The notes: generated by a model from the letters alone, not told the origin. A stretch of DNA of 64,000 nucleotides from Paenibacillus humicus NBRC 102415 (GCF_004000905.1 NZ_BIMD01000022.1:1-64000), one strand, 5' to 3'; positions 9,063-17,925 are shown, counted from the stretch's first letter. Made by a program: numbers and translations.

Positions 9063-10397
9063 TCAAAAACGAGAGGCTTCTGCAGGACGCTTTTGCAATC
9101 CGGGCAGATACAGGAGCAGAAAGACCGATCGCGCGGCGGCGAAGACGGTGAAGGCCGCCCATAAGCCGTCATTTCCCCAGGCAGGCAAGAAGAGAAGGGA
9201 GCCGGCTGCAAATGCGGCCAAGGAGAGCAGCATGGAGTTTCGGATCGGACCCGTCTCCGTCAAGCCGGTAAAGACGCCGTAGAAGGTAATTCCCGCTCCC
9301 GCTGCGGCGGGAAACAGCGTCAGCCAGCCGCTATAGGCGAGCGCGCTGCGGATTACCTCGGGGCTGCTGGCGAAGAGAGGAATCAGCGCCTCCTTGAACG
9401 TCTGGTAGAGCAGCGTCATCAGCAGCGCCGCCGCAGCTGTCCAGAACCAGGTGAGCCGAATCGTGCGGCGCAGCAGCGCGGCATTGCCGGACCCTTTGGC
9501 TTGGCCGGCATACAGGCTCCCGGCGTTCCCGATTCCGTCATAGAGATAGGCCATGAAATAATGGATCTGAAGCAGGATGGCGTTCGCGGCCAGAAATGTC
9601 GTGCCTAGAGATGCGCTCGCCGCCGTGAAGCCGTTGATCATTCCGAGCAGGCACAAGGTTCGGATGAACAGATCGGCGTTGGCCCGGAACATCCCCGCCC
9701 ATCCGCCTGCTCCAAGGGCCGCCGCCGCGCCCGGCAGGCTAAGCCGGAAATGGGGAGAACGCAGCACAAAGGCCAGGCCGAGCAGCAGGGAGCCGCTCTC
9801 CGCGATCAGGAGGGCCCAGGCCGCGCCGGCCGCTCCCCAGGACAGCGTCTGCACGAACAGCAGGGCCAGCACGAGATTGAGCATGTTGGCGCCGATTTGG
9901 AGGATCAGCGTTTGGCGGATATGAGCCATTCCGAGCAGCCAGCCCAGAATCGCGTAGTTGGCGAGCGTCACGGGAGCGCCCCAGACGCGGATGCCGTAGT
10001 ATTGCCAGGCGAAGCGGGCGACGTCGGGATCGGGCTTGTACAGTGCGATAAAGCCGGAGAAGATCGGCTTTTGCAGCAGGATGAAAGCGAGGCCGAGCAG
10101 CAGGGAGACCGCCAGCGGGCGGATGAGCTGGGCGGAAGCCCGCTCCATGTCACTGCTTCCCCGGGCTTGCGCCGCAAACCCCGAGGTGCTGACCCTCAGG
10201 AAGCCGAACAGCCAGTAGAGGGTGTTGAATAAAACGACCGCCAGAGCTGTGCCCCCAAGCACGGCGGGATCCCCGAGGTTCCCGACGACCGCGGTGTCGA
10301 CCATGCCCAGAAGAGGCGTTGACAGCGTTGCGGCCGTGAGCGGGAGGACGAGCCGCAAGTAAGCGCGGTGTCCGGGAAGGGAAGAAGGGTCGCTCAT
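9063..10397 (-). CDS. MATE-family efflux transporter (DinF-like)
   Basis: Inner-membrane exporter, 444 aa, with about 12 helices in two homologous halves (first TM block LVLPLTAATLSTPLLGMVDT; the MVDTAVVGNLG segment is typical of DinF-type MATE proteins). MATE proteins export cationic or organic solutes in exchange for Na+ or H+. The ATG overlaps the stop of the upstream ATPase gene in an ATGA, so it is the distal member of the NikABCDE-like operon. A MATE exporter co-translated with a metal/peptide importer suggests export of a chelator or overflow control, but this is inference; no biosynthetic gene is present. Confidence 0.92.
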   Translation of the reverse strand: MSDPSSLPGHRAYLRLVLPLTAATLSTPLLGMVDTAVVGNLGDPAVLGGTALAVVLFNTLYWLFGFLRVSTSGFAAQARGSSDMERASAQLIRPLAVSLLLGLAFILLQKPIFSGFIALYKPDPDVARFAWQYYGIRVWGAPVTLANYAILGWLLGMAHIRQTLILQIGANMLNLVLALLFVQTLSWGAAGAAWALLIAESGSLLLGLAFVLRSPHFRLSLPGAAAALGAGGWAGMFRANADLFIRTLCLLGMINGFTAASASLGTTFLAANAILLQIHYFMAYLYDGIGNAGSLYAGQAKGSGNAALLRRTIRLTWFWTAAAALLMTLLYQTFKEALIPLFASSPEVIRSALAYSGWLTLFPAAAGAGITFYGVFTGLTETGPIRNSMLLSLAAFAAGSLLFLPAWGNDGLWAAFTVFAAARSVFLLLYLPGLQKRPAEASRF

Positions 10398-11179
10398 TCC
10401 TGAAAGACCTCCAGCAGCAGCTTCGTGTAGTCGTGGCGGACGTCGTCGAACAGCTCGTTGTTGCGGAACCGGTCGACGATATGCCCGTTTCGCATGACCA
10501 TCGTCTCGTCGCTCATGAAGTGGACGGCCGCCAGATCATGGGAGATGAACAGGCAGGACAGCGACAGCTCCTTCCGCAAGTCCTTGAGCAGATCCAGAAC
10601 GGCCGCCTGGGTGGTCATGTCGAGGCTGGCCGTCGGCTCGTCCAGCACGAGGAAGGCCGGAGCCGAGCTGATCGCTCTGGCGATGGCGATCCGCTGCTTC
10701 TGCCCGCCGCTCAGCTCATGGGGATAGCTGCCCATGGTCGAGGCAGGCAGGCGCACCAGCTCAAGAAGCGCTGCGGCGGCTGCCTCCCTTCCCGGCGGTA
10801 CGCCGTCCAGGATTGCAGGGCGGAACCCTCTCCGCTGGTCAAGCGGCTCCAGGAGGGAGTCGATGATGCGCAGGCGCGGATTGAGAGAAGCGGCGGGATT
10901 CTGGAAGACGGCTCCCATCTGCGGCCGGACTTGCATGAGCTTGGCTCTGGAGGCTTTGGCAAGCGGCTCGCCCCGAAACGCAATTTCGCCTTCATCCCAA
11001 CCGCTCAAGGTGAGCAGGCAGCGTGCCAGCGTGCTTTTGCCGCTGCCGCTTTCGCCGACGATGCCGAGGCATTCGCCTTTCTTCAGCTCGAAGCTGACGT
11101 CATGCAGCACCGCTTTGCCGCCGTAATTTTTGCGGACGTTCCGGACGGTCAACAGGGGGGCATTATCGTGGATGGTCAA
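10394..11179 (-). CDS. NikE/OppF-type ABC transporter ATP-binding protein
   Basis: Second ATPase of the importer, 261 aa. Walker A GESGSGKSTLAR (residues ~37-48), signature LSGGQKQR, Walker B FLVLDEPTASLD and the switch His in LFISHD are all intact. TTG start at 11179 behind GGAAGGAGAAG. It overlaps the preceding ATPase gene by 17 nt and the following MATE gene by 4 nt. It pairs with the product of 11163-11993 to power the permeases. The C-terminal Opp/Dpp extension is short, as in NikE. Confidence 0.92.
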   Translation of the reverse strand: MTIHDNAPLLTVRNVRKNYGGKAVLHDVSFELKKGECLGIVGESGSGKSTLARCLLTLSGWDEGEIAFRGEPLAKASRAKLMQVRPQMGAVFQNPAASLNPRLRIIDSLLEPLDQRRGFRPAILDGVPPGREAAAAALLELVRLPASTMGSYPHELSGGQKQRIAIARAISSAPAFLVLDEPTASLDMTTQAAVLDLLKDLRKELSLSCLFISHDLAAVHFMSDETMVMRNGHIVDRFRNNELFDDVRHDYTKLLLEVFQE

Positions 11180-11993
11180 GAGGATCTTCTCCTTCCAGGC
11201 CGGCGGAGGCGGCCAGCCGCTCCGGCATCTCGCGCCGCAGCGGGGGAATGGAAGCGATCAGCCGCCGGGAATAAGGATGGGCGGGATGCTCCAGCACCTG
11301 GCGGGCGGACCCGGTCTCCACGATGCTTCCCGTCCTCATGACCGCGATCCGGTCCGCATGCCTTCGGGCATGCCTCAAGTCATGGGTGATCCAAATAATC
11401 GAGATGCCGAAGCGGGATTTGGCGGCGTCGAGCAGTCCCAGCACTTTGCGCGAGGAGAGGCTGTCCAGCGCTGTTGTAGGCTCATCTGCAATCAGCAGCT
11501 TAGGACGCAGCAGCAGGGCGGCGGCGATGGCGGCGCGCTGGAGCTGGCCGCCGCTCAGCTGGTAAGGATAGCTGCCGAACACCCGCTCTGCAGGGAGGCC
11601 CGCCTGCTCCAGCTCCTCCAGGCATCGCTGCCTGCGGTCGCGGGCAGCAAGGGATAAATGGGCTTCGAGCAGCTCCGTCAGCTGGGAGCCGATCGTCAGG
11701 AACGGGGTGAACGTATTCCGGTAATCCTGGAACACGTAGCTGATTTCGCTGCCGAGCAGCCGGCGCCGAGACTTGGCGTCCAGGCGGAGCAGCTCAAGCC
11801 CGTTCCAGAGAATCGATCCGCTGCATGACAGCGGCCGGGGCAGCAAGCCTCCGATGGCGGCTGCGGTCAGCGACTTGCCGCTGCCGCTTTCCCCGGCGAG
11901 CCCGAGCCATTCCCCGTCCTGCAGCTCGAGGCTCAGCGAGCGGACCAGCTCCTGGCTTCCGCTGCGGATGGAAAGCTTCGATATCGCGAGCAT
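11163..11993 (-). CDS. NikD/OppD-type ABC transporter ATP-binding protein
   Basis: 276 aa ATPase with Walker A GESGSGKSLTAA, signature LSGGQLQR, Walker B LLIADEPTTALD and switch His in IWITHD. The start ATG at 11993 has an AAAGGAGGAGCGG site and shares one base with the permease stop (TAATG). The longer frame to 12389 is antisense-like low-complexity sequence and was discarded. It ends HPYSRRLIASIPPL, the usual start of the oligopeptide-transporter C-terminal region, without the long Cys-rich tail seen in DppD at 56038. Confidence 0.92.
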   Translation of the reverse strand: MLAISKLSIRSGSQELVRSLSLELQDGEWLGLAGESGSGKSLTAAAIGGLLPRPLSCSGSILWNGLELLRLDAKSRRRLLGSEISYVFQDYRNTFTPFLTIGSQLTELLEAHLSLAARDRRQRCLEELEQAGLPAERVFGSYPYQLSGGQLQRAAIAAALLLRPKLLIADEPTTALDSLSSRKVLGLLDAAKSRFGISIIWITHDLRHARRHADRIAVMRTGSIVETGSARQVLEHPAHPYSRRLIASIPPLRREMPERLAASAGLEGEDPLDHPR

Positions 11994-12808
11994 TATTCCG
12001 CTCCTCCTTTGAGCTTGACGTCGTACCGGTCGCGCAGCCGGTTGCCCGCGAAGCCGGCGAGCAGCACGGCGGCCATGACGGCCAGGCCGGGTGCGAGCAT
12101 CAGATGGGGCGCCGCATGGAAATAGGCGCGCCCTTCGCTCAGCATGGAGCCCCATTCCGGCGCCGGCGGCTGGGAGCCGAGGCCGAGGTAGGACAAGGAG
12201 GCCATCAGCAGGATGATCTTGCCGAGATCCGCGGCCGCGAGCGCAGCGACATGGCCCATTGCATGCGGAAGGATATGCTTGAGAACCAAACGGACCGGCG
12301 AGAGGCCGCTGAGCAGAGCCATGGCGGCGTAGTCCTTTTCTTTTTCTGCCAGCGCCACGCTGCGTGCGAGACGGGCATAGCGGACCCATTTCACAGCGAT
12401 GACGGCTATGAGCATGGACATGAGCCCGGGTCCCAGAAGCGCGCTCAGAATGATGGCGGACAGGTAATCGGGAAACGTCATGAAGCCGTCGATGATCGGC
12501 TTGAAGATGCTGTCCGTACGGCCGCCCTTCATCCCGGACAGCAGTCCGAGGGGCACGCCTATGGCGATGGAGACGAGCAGGACGGCCAGGCCGATCCCGA
12601 TGGTGGGACGGGCCCCGGCGATGATTCTCGCCAGCAGGTCGCGTCCCAGATGGTCCGTGCCGAGCCAGTGCTCCGTTCCCGGCGGCAGCAGGCGTTCTCC
12701 CATGGAGATCTCATACGGATTCCAGGGAGTGGGAGAAGGAATTGAGAATAGGGCGACAGCCGCTGCGGCAGCAATCAGCATGCCGGCGTTTCGCATGGTT
12801 GTGTTCAT
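11993..12808 (-). CDS. NikC/DppC-type ABC transporter permease
   Basis: 271 aa inner-membrane permease. After TM1 the protein carries the family segment GTDHLGRDLLARIIAGARP followed by five more helices and the EAA loop (AMALLSGLSPVRLVLKHILP). The ATG at 12808 follows GAAAGGAGCTTCGC and overlaps the partner permease stop in ATGA. The usual soluble N-terminal extension of DppC proteins is short. It acts with the product of 12805-13749. Confidence 0.92.
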   Translation of the reverse strand: MNTTMRNAGMLIAAAAAVALFSIPSPTPWNPYEISMGERLLPPGTEHWLGTDHLGRDLLARIIAGARPTIGIGLAVLLVSIAIGVPLGLLSGMKGGRTDSIFKPIIDGFMTFPDYLSAIILSALLGPGLMSMLIAVIAVKWVRYARLARSVALAEKEKDYAAMALLSGLSPVRLVLKHILPHAMGHVAALAAADLGKIILLMASLSYLGLGSQPPAPEWGSMLSEGRAYFHAAPHLMLAPGLAVMAAVLLAGFAGNRLRDRYDVKLKGGAE

Positions 12809-13749
12809 GAATGGCGAAGCTCCTTTCGTGCCAGTTCGGGATTGGCAAGCCGGCAAGCCGCCTCCGTCGAACGGTTGACGAGAAGGATGAACAAGGCGGC
12901 GAACAGCACATAGCCCATGATGACGGGATAGTCGCGGGCAGACACCGCATCGACGATCCATTTGCCGATGCCCGGGTAATTGAACAAGGTTTCAATGACG
13001 ACCGTTCCTCCGAGCAGGCTGGCCAGGCTTTCGCCGAGCAGCGTCAGCAGAGGGACGAGGCTGTGCCGCAGCTGATGCCGGACAAAGATGCGGAAAGGAT
13101 GAATGCCGCGAGCCCGCGCCGACAGGATGAACTCCTGGCTCCCGCTTTCGATCAGGCTGGAGCGGATCAGGCCGACGTAGAGGGCTGCCATGGACAGGCC
13201 CAGCGTTGCGGAAGGCAGGATGAGAGAGGCGATTCCCTCGCTGCCCATCGGGGGAAGCAGCTGAAGGCGAACCGCGAACAGATCGATCAGCAGCAGTCCG
13301 AGCCAGAAGCTGGGCATGGAAGAAACGGCTGCCGACATATAGCGGCTCATCCGATCCAGCCATCGGTTCCGATGCCTGGCGGCGAGCGCTCCAAGCGGCA
13401 GGGAGACGAGCAGCATGACGAGCAGCGAACCGGCTGCAAGCGCCAGCGTGTTCGGGAGCTTCTCGGCGAATTCGGCCGCGACCGGCCGTCCGCTCAAGTA
13501 GGAGGAGCCTAAGTCCAGCTTAAGAAGCTGGGACAGCCAAATGCCGTACTGGCGGTACAGCGGCAGATCGAGTCCGAGCTCCTTACGGATTCCTCCCATC
13601 TGGTCCTGGGTCGCCGCCATCTCGTCCACCCGCAGGATGCCCCGGACGGGATCTCCCGGCACAAGCTTCAGCAGGCAAAAGCTCAGGAAGGTGAGGCCGA
13701 GCAGGAATACAAGCAGGCGCAAAACTTTTCTGGCGATGGACGCAGCCAT
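12805..13749 (-). CDS. NikB/DppB-type ABC transporter permease
   Basis: 314 aa permease with the family's N-terminal helix, a periplasmic loop containing VPGDPV and LGLDLPLYRQYGIWL, and the conserved C-terminal block VVIETLFNYPGIGKW and DYPVIMGYVL. The ATG starts one base after the binding-protein stop, with only a weak GAGC site, implying translation coupled to that gene. Substrate could be Ni/Co complexes or small peptides. Confidence 0.92.
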   Translation of the reverse strand: MAASIARKVLRLLVFLLGLTFLSFCLLKLVPGDPVRGILRVDEMAATQDQMGGIRKELGLDLPLYRQYGIWLSQLLKLDLGSSYLSGRPVAAEFAEKLPNTLALAAGSLLVMLLVSLPLGALAARHRNRWLDRMSRYMSAAVSSMPSFWLGLLLIDLFAVRLQLLPPMGSEGIASLILPSATLGLSMAALYVGLIRSSLIESGSQEFILSARARGIHPFRIFVRHQLRHSLVPLLTLLGESLASLLGGTVVIETLFNYPGIGKWIVDAVSARDYPVIMGYVLFAALFILLVNRSTEAACRLANPELARKELRHS

Positions 13750-13750
13750 G

Positions 13751-15289
13751 TCAGCTCGCGACGTCCAGGTCTTTGGTGAGCAGATAATACTCGCTCATCG
13801 TCGTTTTCCAGCCTAGGACCTTGCCGCTGTAGACGACAACGATATTGGGATGGACGATGAACGAGTTCAACGTCTCGCTGTCCGCGATAGCCATCGCCTG
13901 GCGGCTGCGCTCGAGCCGCTCCGCGGCGTCTACGGTCTCATTGAGGGTGCCGATCGCTGCCTGCAGGCCGGGATGATCGATGTGGCTGTAATTCAGAGCG
14001 CCTTCCGGCAAATACCCGCTGTTCAGGAAGTAGGCGGCTTCGCCTCGCGGCGCCGTGACGAGGCTGTAGGTAGCCAGGTCCCAGTCGTCGTTGGCGGAGA
14101 GATATTCATCCATGTTCTCCGCCTGGCGTATTTCCAGCTTGATGCCGAGCTCGCCTGCATGGGCTTGGACAAGCTGGGCGATCAGCGGCAGCTCGGCTCG
14201 GGAGGAGTAGGTGAGAAGGCGGAAGGAGAGAGGTTTGCCTTGATCGGACACCTTGCCCCCCTCGACGGTAAAACCTGCTTCCCGGAATGCCTCGCGAGCC
14301 AGATCGAGGCTGAACGCCTTGGGCCTGTAAGCGGGAGAGAATGGCGCTTCGGCCGGGAAGGCGCCGGCAGCCGGCGTAGCCTGGCCGGCCATGATGTCCT
14401 TGGTGATCGTCTCGCGGTCGATGAGATGATCGAACGCTCTGCGCACCTGCTCCTGCGCCAGATGTCGGTTGCGCATGTTGTACATCAGGAGGTGGGTTCT
14501 CAAGCCGGACCGGGATTCCACCGTGAGGGAAGGGTCGCTTTGAAGCTGGGCGAAGCTCTCCAGCGGCGGACGGAAGACGATATCGGCGCTCCCGGCCTTG
14601 ATCGCCATCAGCCTCGCGTTGGCGTCCGAATTGAAGAGAATCTCGGCATGATCAAGCTTGACCGGACCGCCCCAATAGCCGGTGTTCCGGTCGACCTTGA
14701 GGCTGCTGCCGGAACGGAAGTCGGCAAGCTTGAAGGGACCGGTGCCGACCGGGTTCGAATCCGTGGAGGAGGGAGCGACGATGGCGGTGTTGGGGTGCAC
14801 AAAGCTGGAGGGAAGCTCCAGATTGGGGGTTTCCGTCACCAGCTTCAGCAGCTGGCCGTCGGCATGGATTTCGCGAAGGCTAAGCGTGTTCCGGACAGCC
14901 GGATTCAGCTCCTGGGCCCGCTCCAGGGAAAGCTTGACCGCTTCCGCGTCGAGCGGCTGTCCATCGTGGAAGGCCGCTCCCTCCCGGATATGGAATGTCC
15001 AGTGCTGGCCGTCCTTGCTGCTCCAGTCATCCGCCAGGCCGGGCTGCAGGCCGAGCTCGTCGCTGATGACGACCAGCGTTTCGGCGATGCCGGCTCTCAC
15101 GGCGATGTAAGTCGTATCGGTATGAGGGTCGATAGCATGGCTCTGGATATTAAAGAGAAGGCGGAGGCTCTTGCCGAAGGCTTGTACCCGTTCGGAGCCG
15201 CCTGTCCCGGCTTCCTTGGCATCGGAGCAGGCGGCAAGCAGCAGGAGGAAAAGGATAAGAGAAGGAAAGAGAAAAATCTTTTTGAGCAT
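13751..15289 (-). CDS. NikA/OppA-type substrate-binding lipoprotein (SBP family 5)
   Basis: 512 aa extracellular binding protein. Signal peptide with lipobox LLAAC (C21), then a family-5 fold: QSHAIDPHTDTTYIAVRAGI, YTFHIREGAAFHDGQPL-like block (WTFHIREGAAFHDG) and GTGPFKL. The ATG at 15289 follows AAGGGGATGCC; an ATG at 15352 lies within the promoter and was rejected. First gene of the seven-gene minus-strand operon. The family includes nickel, metallophore-metal and peptide binders; no single residue visible here decides among them. Regulation is suggested by the dyad over the -10 (15329-15353). Confidence 0.9.
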   Translation of the reverse strand: MLKKIFLFPSLILFLLLLAACSDAKEAGTGGSERVQAFGKSLRLLFNIQSHAIDPHTDTTYIAVRAGIAETLVVISDELGLQPGLADDWSSKDGQHWTFHIREGAAFHDGQPLDAEAVKLSLERAQELNPAVRNTLSLREIHADGQLLKLVTETPNLELPSSFVHPNTAIVAPSSTDSNPVGTGPFKLADFRSGSSLKVDRNTGYWGGPVKLDHAEILFNSDANARLMAIKAGSADIVFRPPLESFAQLQSDPSLTVESRSGLRTHLLMYNMRNRHLAQEQVRRAFDHLIDRETITKDIMAGQATPAAGAFPAEAPFSPAYRPKAFSLDLAREAFREAGFTVEGGKVSDQGKPLSFRLLTYSSRAELPLIAQLVQAHAGELGIKLEIRQAENMDEYLSANDDWDLATYSLVTAPRGEAAYFLNSGYLPEGALNYSHIDHPGLQAAIGTLNETVDAAERLERSRQAMAIADSETLNSFIVHPNIVVVYSGKVLGWKTTMSEYYLLTKDLDVAS

Positions 15290-15328
15290 AAAACAGGCAT
15301 CCCCTTGCTTGTAATCGTATTTTTTACT

Positions 15329-15353
15329 ATTAAGAATCGCGATGGTTCTCATT
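15329..15353 (-). promoter_or_regulatory. Putative operator over the -10 of the nik-like operon
   Basis: Imperfect dyad AATGAGAA-N9-TTCTTAAT (minus strand) overlapping the -10 and presumed start site, with an ATCGCGAT palindrome in its centre. Position and A/T-rich arms fit a Fur-family or other repressor site, but it does not match the Fur, Zur or PerR consensus closely. Confidence 0.5.
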
Positions 15354-15379
15354 ATAGGGAGAGCGGCACCCGCTGTAAA
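15351..15379 (-). promoter_or_regulatory. Sigma-A promoter of the nik-like operon
   Basis: On the minus strand, -35 TTTACA (15374-15379), a 17-nt spacer and a perfect -10 TATAAT (15351-15356), 60-90 nt upstream of the binding-protein ATG. Confidence 0.85.
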
Positions 15380-15565
15380 CCTTTTTTAGCGATATCAACT
15401 ATCCTTTATACATCGGAGATTTAATTTGGCAACTGGCCGCGCGGAAGATCGGCGGTTACGGTAGAAGAGGAAGGGCAGAGCTCTTCCGCCGCGCTTCAAG
15501 CATCTGCAAGCGGTTTCATGAATCGATGGAGATCTGCGGCAAACCCATCCAAAGGAGGAAGATTG

Positions 15566-16894
15566 ATGATGAACAAGCGCATGTTGAACTGGCTGGTGAT
15601 GGCGGCGCTGCTGCTGAGCCTGACGGCTGCAGCGGCAAGCGTGCCGGCGAGGGCTGCCGCCGCCGCGGGCGGCGAGTCTGTCATCTATGGCGGAGGACCG
15701 TTCTACAGCGGCGGAACCGCGACGATGAACGACCTCAAGGCATCCGGCTTCACGACCGTCATGCTGTGGACGATCCACGTCAACGCGAACGGCGACCTCG
15801 TCTACAACGATCAGCTGGTGGCATCCGGCGGATCGTACGTAGGCAAGGCTTCCTGGCCGTCCGAGCTGGCCTCGCTCAAGCAGGGGACGACGGGAGTGAA
15901 GCGGATCGAGCTGAGCGTCGGCTCCGCGGCGGTGAACGACTTCCACAACATCCAGAGCCTCATCGCCTCCCAGGGAACAGGAAGCGGCAGCATTCTGTAC
16001 CGCAACTTCGCCGCGCTGCTGCAAGCGACGGGTGCGGATGCGGTCAGCTTCGACGACGAGGATCTGTACGATTCGGGCACGACCGTTTCCTTCGGCAAGA
16101 TGCTGACCGGATTGGGCGTCGGCATCACGCTCTGTCCCTACAACAACCAGACCTACTGGAAGAACGTCAAAACCGGAATCGGCGCCAAGGTCGACCGCAT
16201 CTATCTGCAGGTATACGACGGGGGAGCCGGCAACAGCCCCGCTGCCTGGAGCAGCGCGCTCGGATTGACCGTCATGCCCGGCCTCGACAGCAAGACGCCT
16301 TCCTATGGCAATACGCCGGCGCAGGTGCAGAGCCGAATGGCGGGCTGGAAGAGCAGCGCCGGCATTGCGGGCGGATTCATGTGGCTCTACGACGATATTC
16401 TCAAATACTCGCAGTACGGCTCCGCGGCGGATTATGCGGGCGCGATCAACAGCGCCGTAGGCGGCTCCGCTGGCAACGGCTCGCTGACGGCCGGCGGCAC
16501 CGCTTCGGCCAGCCAAGGCGGCAGCCCGTCCGGCGAGGACGTGTCCAAGGCGTTCGACGGGGCGAGCGGCACCAAGTGGCTGATCTTCGCCGGCAGCGGC
16601 TGGCTCCAGTATCAATTCGGCGGAGGCAATGCCTATGCCGCCCGCCAGTACAGCCTCACCTCGGCCAACGATTTTCCGGCCCGGGATCCGAAGAGCTGGA
16701 GTCTCCAAGGCTCGAACGACGGCAGCAGCTGGACGACGCTCGATACGCGCAGCGGGGAGACGTTCGCCTCCCGCTTCCAGACGAAAACCTATGCAATCTC
16801 CAATACGTCCGCCTTCAAGTATTACCGGCTGAACGTGACCGCCAACAACGGCGGCGCGGAGCTGCAGCTGGCGGAGCTCGGATTGTACGCCTGA
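15566..16894 (+). CDS. Secreted glycosidase-like protein with C-terminal F5/8 (CBM32-like) domain
   Basis: 442 aa exported protein. Signal peptide: MMNKR plus hydrophobic LVMAALLLSLTAAAASV, probable cleavage after ARA. Residues ~30-310 look like a TIM-barrel hydrolase of GH18-like architecture, with an acidic cluster (AVSFDDEDLYD) where the catalytic DxxDxDxE strand would be and IYLQVYDGG later. A Ser/Gly linker leads to residues ~325-442, a discoidin/F5-8 carbohydrate-binding module (SKAFDGASGTKW, FKYYRLNVTANNGG). The start follows AAAGGAGGAAGATTG. The catalytic domain assignment is tentative; the binding module is clear. Confidence 0.78.
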   Translation: MMNKRMLNWLVMAALLLSLTAAAASVPARAAAAAGGESVIYGGGPFYSGGTATMNDLKASGFTTVMLWTIHVNANGDLVYNDQLVASGGSYVGKASWPSELASLKQGTTGVKRIELSVGSAAVNDFHNIQSLIASQGTGSGSILYRNFAALLQATGADAVSFDDEDLYDSGTTVSFGKMLTGLGVGITLCPYNNQTYWKNVKTGIGAKVDRIYLQVYDGGAGNSPAAWSSALGLTVMPGLDSKTPSYGNTPAQVQSRMAGWKSSAGIAGGFMWLYDDILKYSQYGSAADYAGAINSAVGGSAGNGSLTAGGTASASQGGSPSGEDVSKAFDGASGTKWLIFAGSGWLQYQFGGGNAYAARQYSLTSANDFPARDPKSWSLQGSNDGSSWTTLDTRSGETFASRFQTKTYAISNTSAFKYYRLNVTANNGGAELQLAELGLYA

Positions 16895-16990
16895 TTGTAC
16901 CTGAACGGGGATGAGAGCGGCGGATGATGGTAGTATTTTGTAAATTCTCCTGATATAGTGGTTCTATCAGACTATAGGGGGAATACCTTC

Positions 16991-17329
16991 ATGCCTGCAT
17001 CCCGCACCATGAAATGGCTGACGGGGGCCATGGAACTGGTCCTCGGCATTCCGCTTGTCGGAGCCTTCATCGTGATCGGCTTCGGTTATGTGCCTTTATT
17101 CGTCATGCTTATTCTGCATATCATTACCTTCGCCTTGTCCAAGAGCAATGGCGAATCGAGCAGCAGCTCCATTCTCGGCATCATCACTTCGCTGATCGCC
17201 TGGATTCCGTTTGTCGGCATGTTCATGCATCTGGCGACCGCCATAACGCTGTTCGTCAGCGCGTCCAGGACATTCGTTCCGAATCCGCCCTCGCATCCTC
17301 CCGTACCGCCGCCGCCGAGCAGCTTCTAG
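16991..17329 (+). CDS. Small membrane protein with proline-rich tail
   Basis: 112 aa with about three hydrophobic segments (MELVLGIPLVGAFIVIGFGY, FVMLILHIITFAL, ILGIITSLIAWIPFVGMFMHLATAITLFV), a Ser-rich loop between the second and third, and a C-terminal PNPPSHPPVPPPPSSF tail. The start at 16991 follows AGGGGGAATACC; an ATG 33 nt upstream lacks a ribosome site. It stands alone and is followed by a strong terminator. Function unknown; not clearly linked to its neighbours. Confidence 0.7.
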   Translation: MPASRTMKWLTGAMELVLGIPLVGAFIVIGFGYVPLFVMLILHIITFALSKSNGESSSSSILGIITSLIAWIPFVGMFMHLATAITLFVSASRTFVPNPPSHPPVPPPPSSF

Positions 17330-17345
17330 GCGCGAGGTTCAGCAA

Positions 17346-17377
17346 GAAACTCCCTTCGGCCGAAGGGAGTTTCTTTT
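17346..17377 (+). terminator. Intrinsic terminator
   Basis: Perfect inverted repeat GAAACTCCCTTCGG / CCGAAGGGAGTTTC followed by TTTT. Confidence 0.92.
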
Positions 17378-17518
17378 GTTTAAAGCAGCGTCTTTAGAAG
17401 CCGGATGGCGGCATCCGTTGATTAGGATGCATGCCTGGAAATCGGAGTTAACGCGGCGGCGGCTTAGCATTTCAGCCTCCCGGAACTACCATCGCTACCA
17501 TAGAGGGGGGGATGAACG

Positions 17519-17740
17519 ATGAAGCCGATCAGCAGCCGGTTTTCCATAGTAGAGGCAGCCGCCGACGAGGGCCTCTTCAGCTTCCACGACCATCCGAATC
17601 CGGCCTGCGAGATCGGCCGTGGCATCGAGGACGCGCTGTAGGCCGAGCTGCGGGCGGCGGCCCAGGCTGCCTTGAAGGGTCGCCTTGCGGCGGTGACCAT
17701 CGAGGGTTTGCAGGCCAGCATTCTGGACGGGTCTGGTTGA
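17519..17740 (+). pseudogene. Short ORF interrupted by an in-frame TAG
   Basis: ATG at 17519 behind AGGGGGGG opens MKPISSRFSIVEAAADEGLF... for 40 codons to TAG at 17639-17641, then the same frame continues as AELRAAAQAALKGRLAAV... to TGA at 17738. Third codon positions are mostly G/C across both halves, as in real genes nearby, so the two parts read like one ~73-codon gene broken by a single substitution. No family recognised. The rest of 17378-17882 holds no other gene I can support. Confidence 0.4.
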
Positions 17741-17882
17741 CGGCTGTTTCAGCGTATAGAGGATAAAAAGAAAAACGGTTCCCAAGCTGCGGAAGGCAAA
17801 AGGTACGGTCAGTGGAATGATAATGGGCGCATGCTAGATGATGAAGATGCGCTAGAATATTGGCTCTGGGCGCGCTGTTTAC

Positions 17883-17917
17883 AAAAAAAACCGGCAGAGC
17901 GGCTTCGCTCGTGCCGG
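17883..17917 (-). terminator. Intrinsic terminator of the sigma/anti-sigma operon
   Basis: On the minus strand, CCGGCACGAGC - loop - GCTCTGCCGG followed by eight T, starting 9 nt past the stop of the anti-sigma-like gene. Confidence 0.92.
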
Positions 17918-17925
17918 ACGCATCC

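Noticed and set aside
9063-15289. Assignment as a full staphylopine-type (Cnt) metallophore locus
   Set aside because: No nicotianamine-synthase-like or opine dehydrogenase gene is adjacent, and the exporter is MATE rather than an MFS protein; kept as a hypothesis only.
17512-17766. 84-codon frame overlapping the broken short ORF
   Set aside because: Its product is Arg/Gly-rich, as expected of an out-of-frame reading; the +1 frame from 17519 has better composition and spacing.
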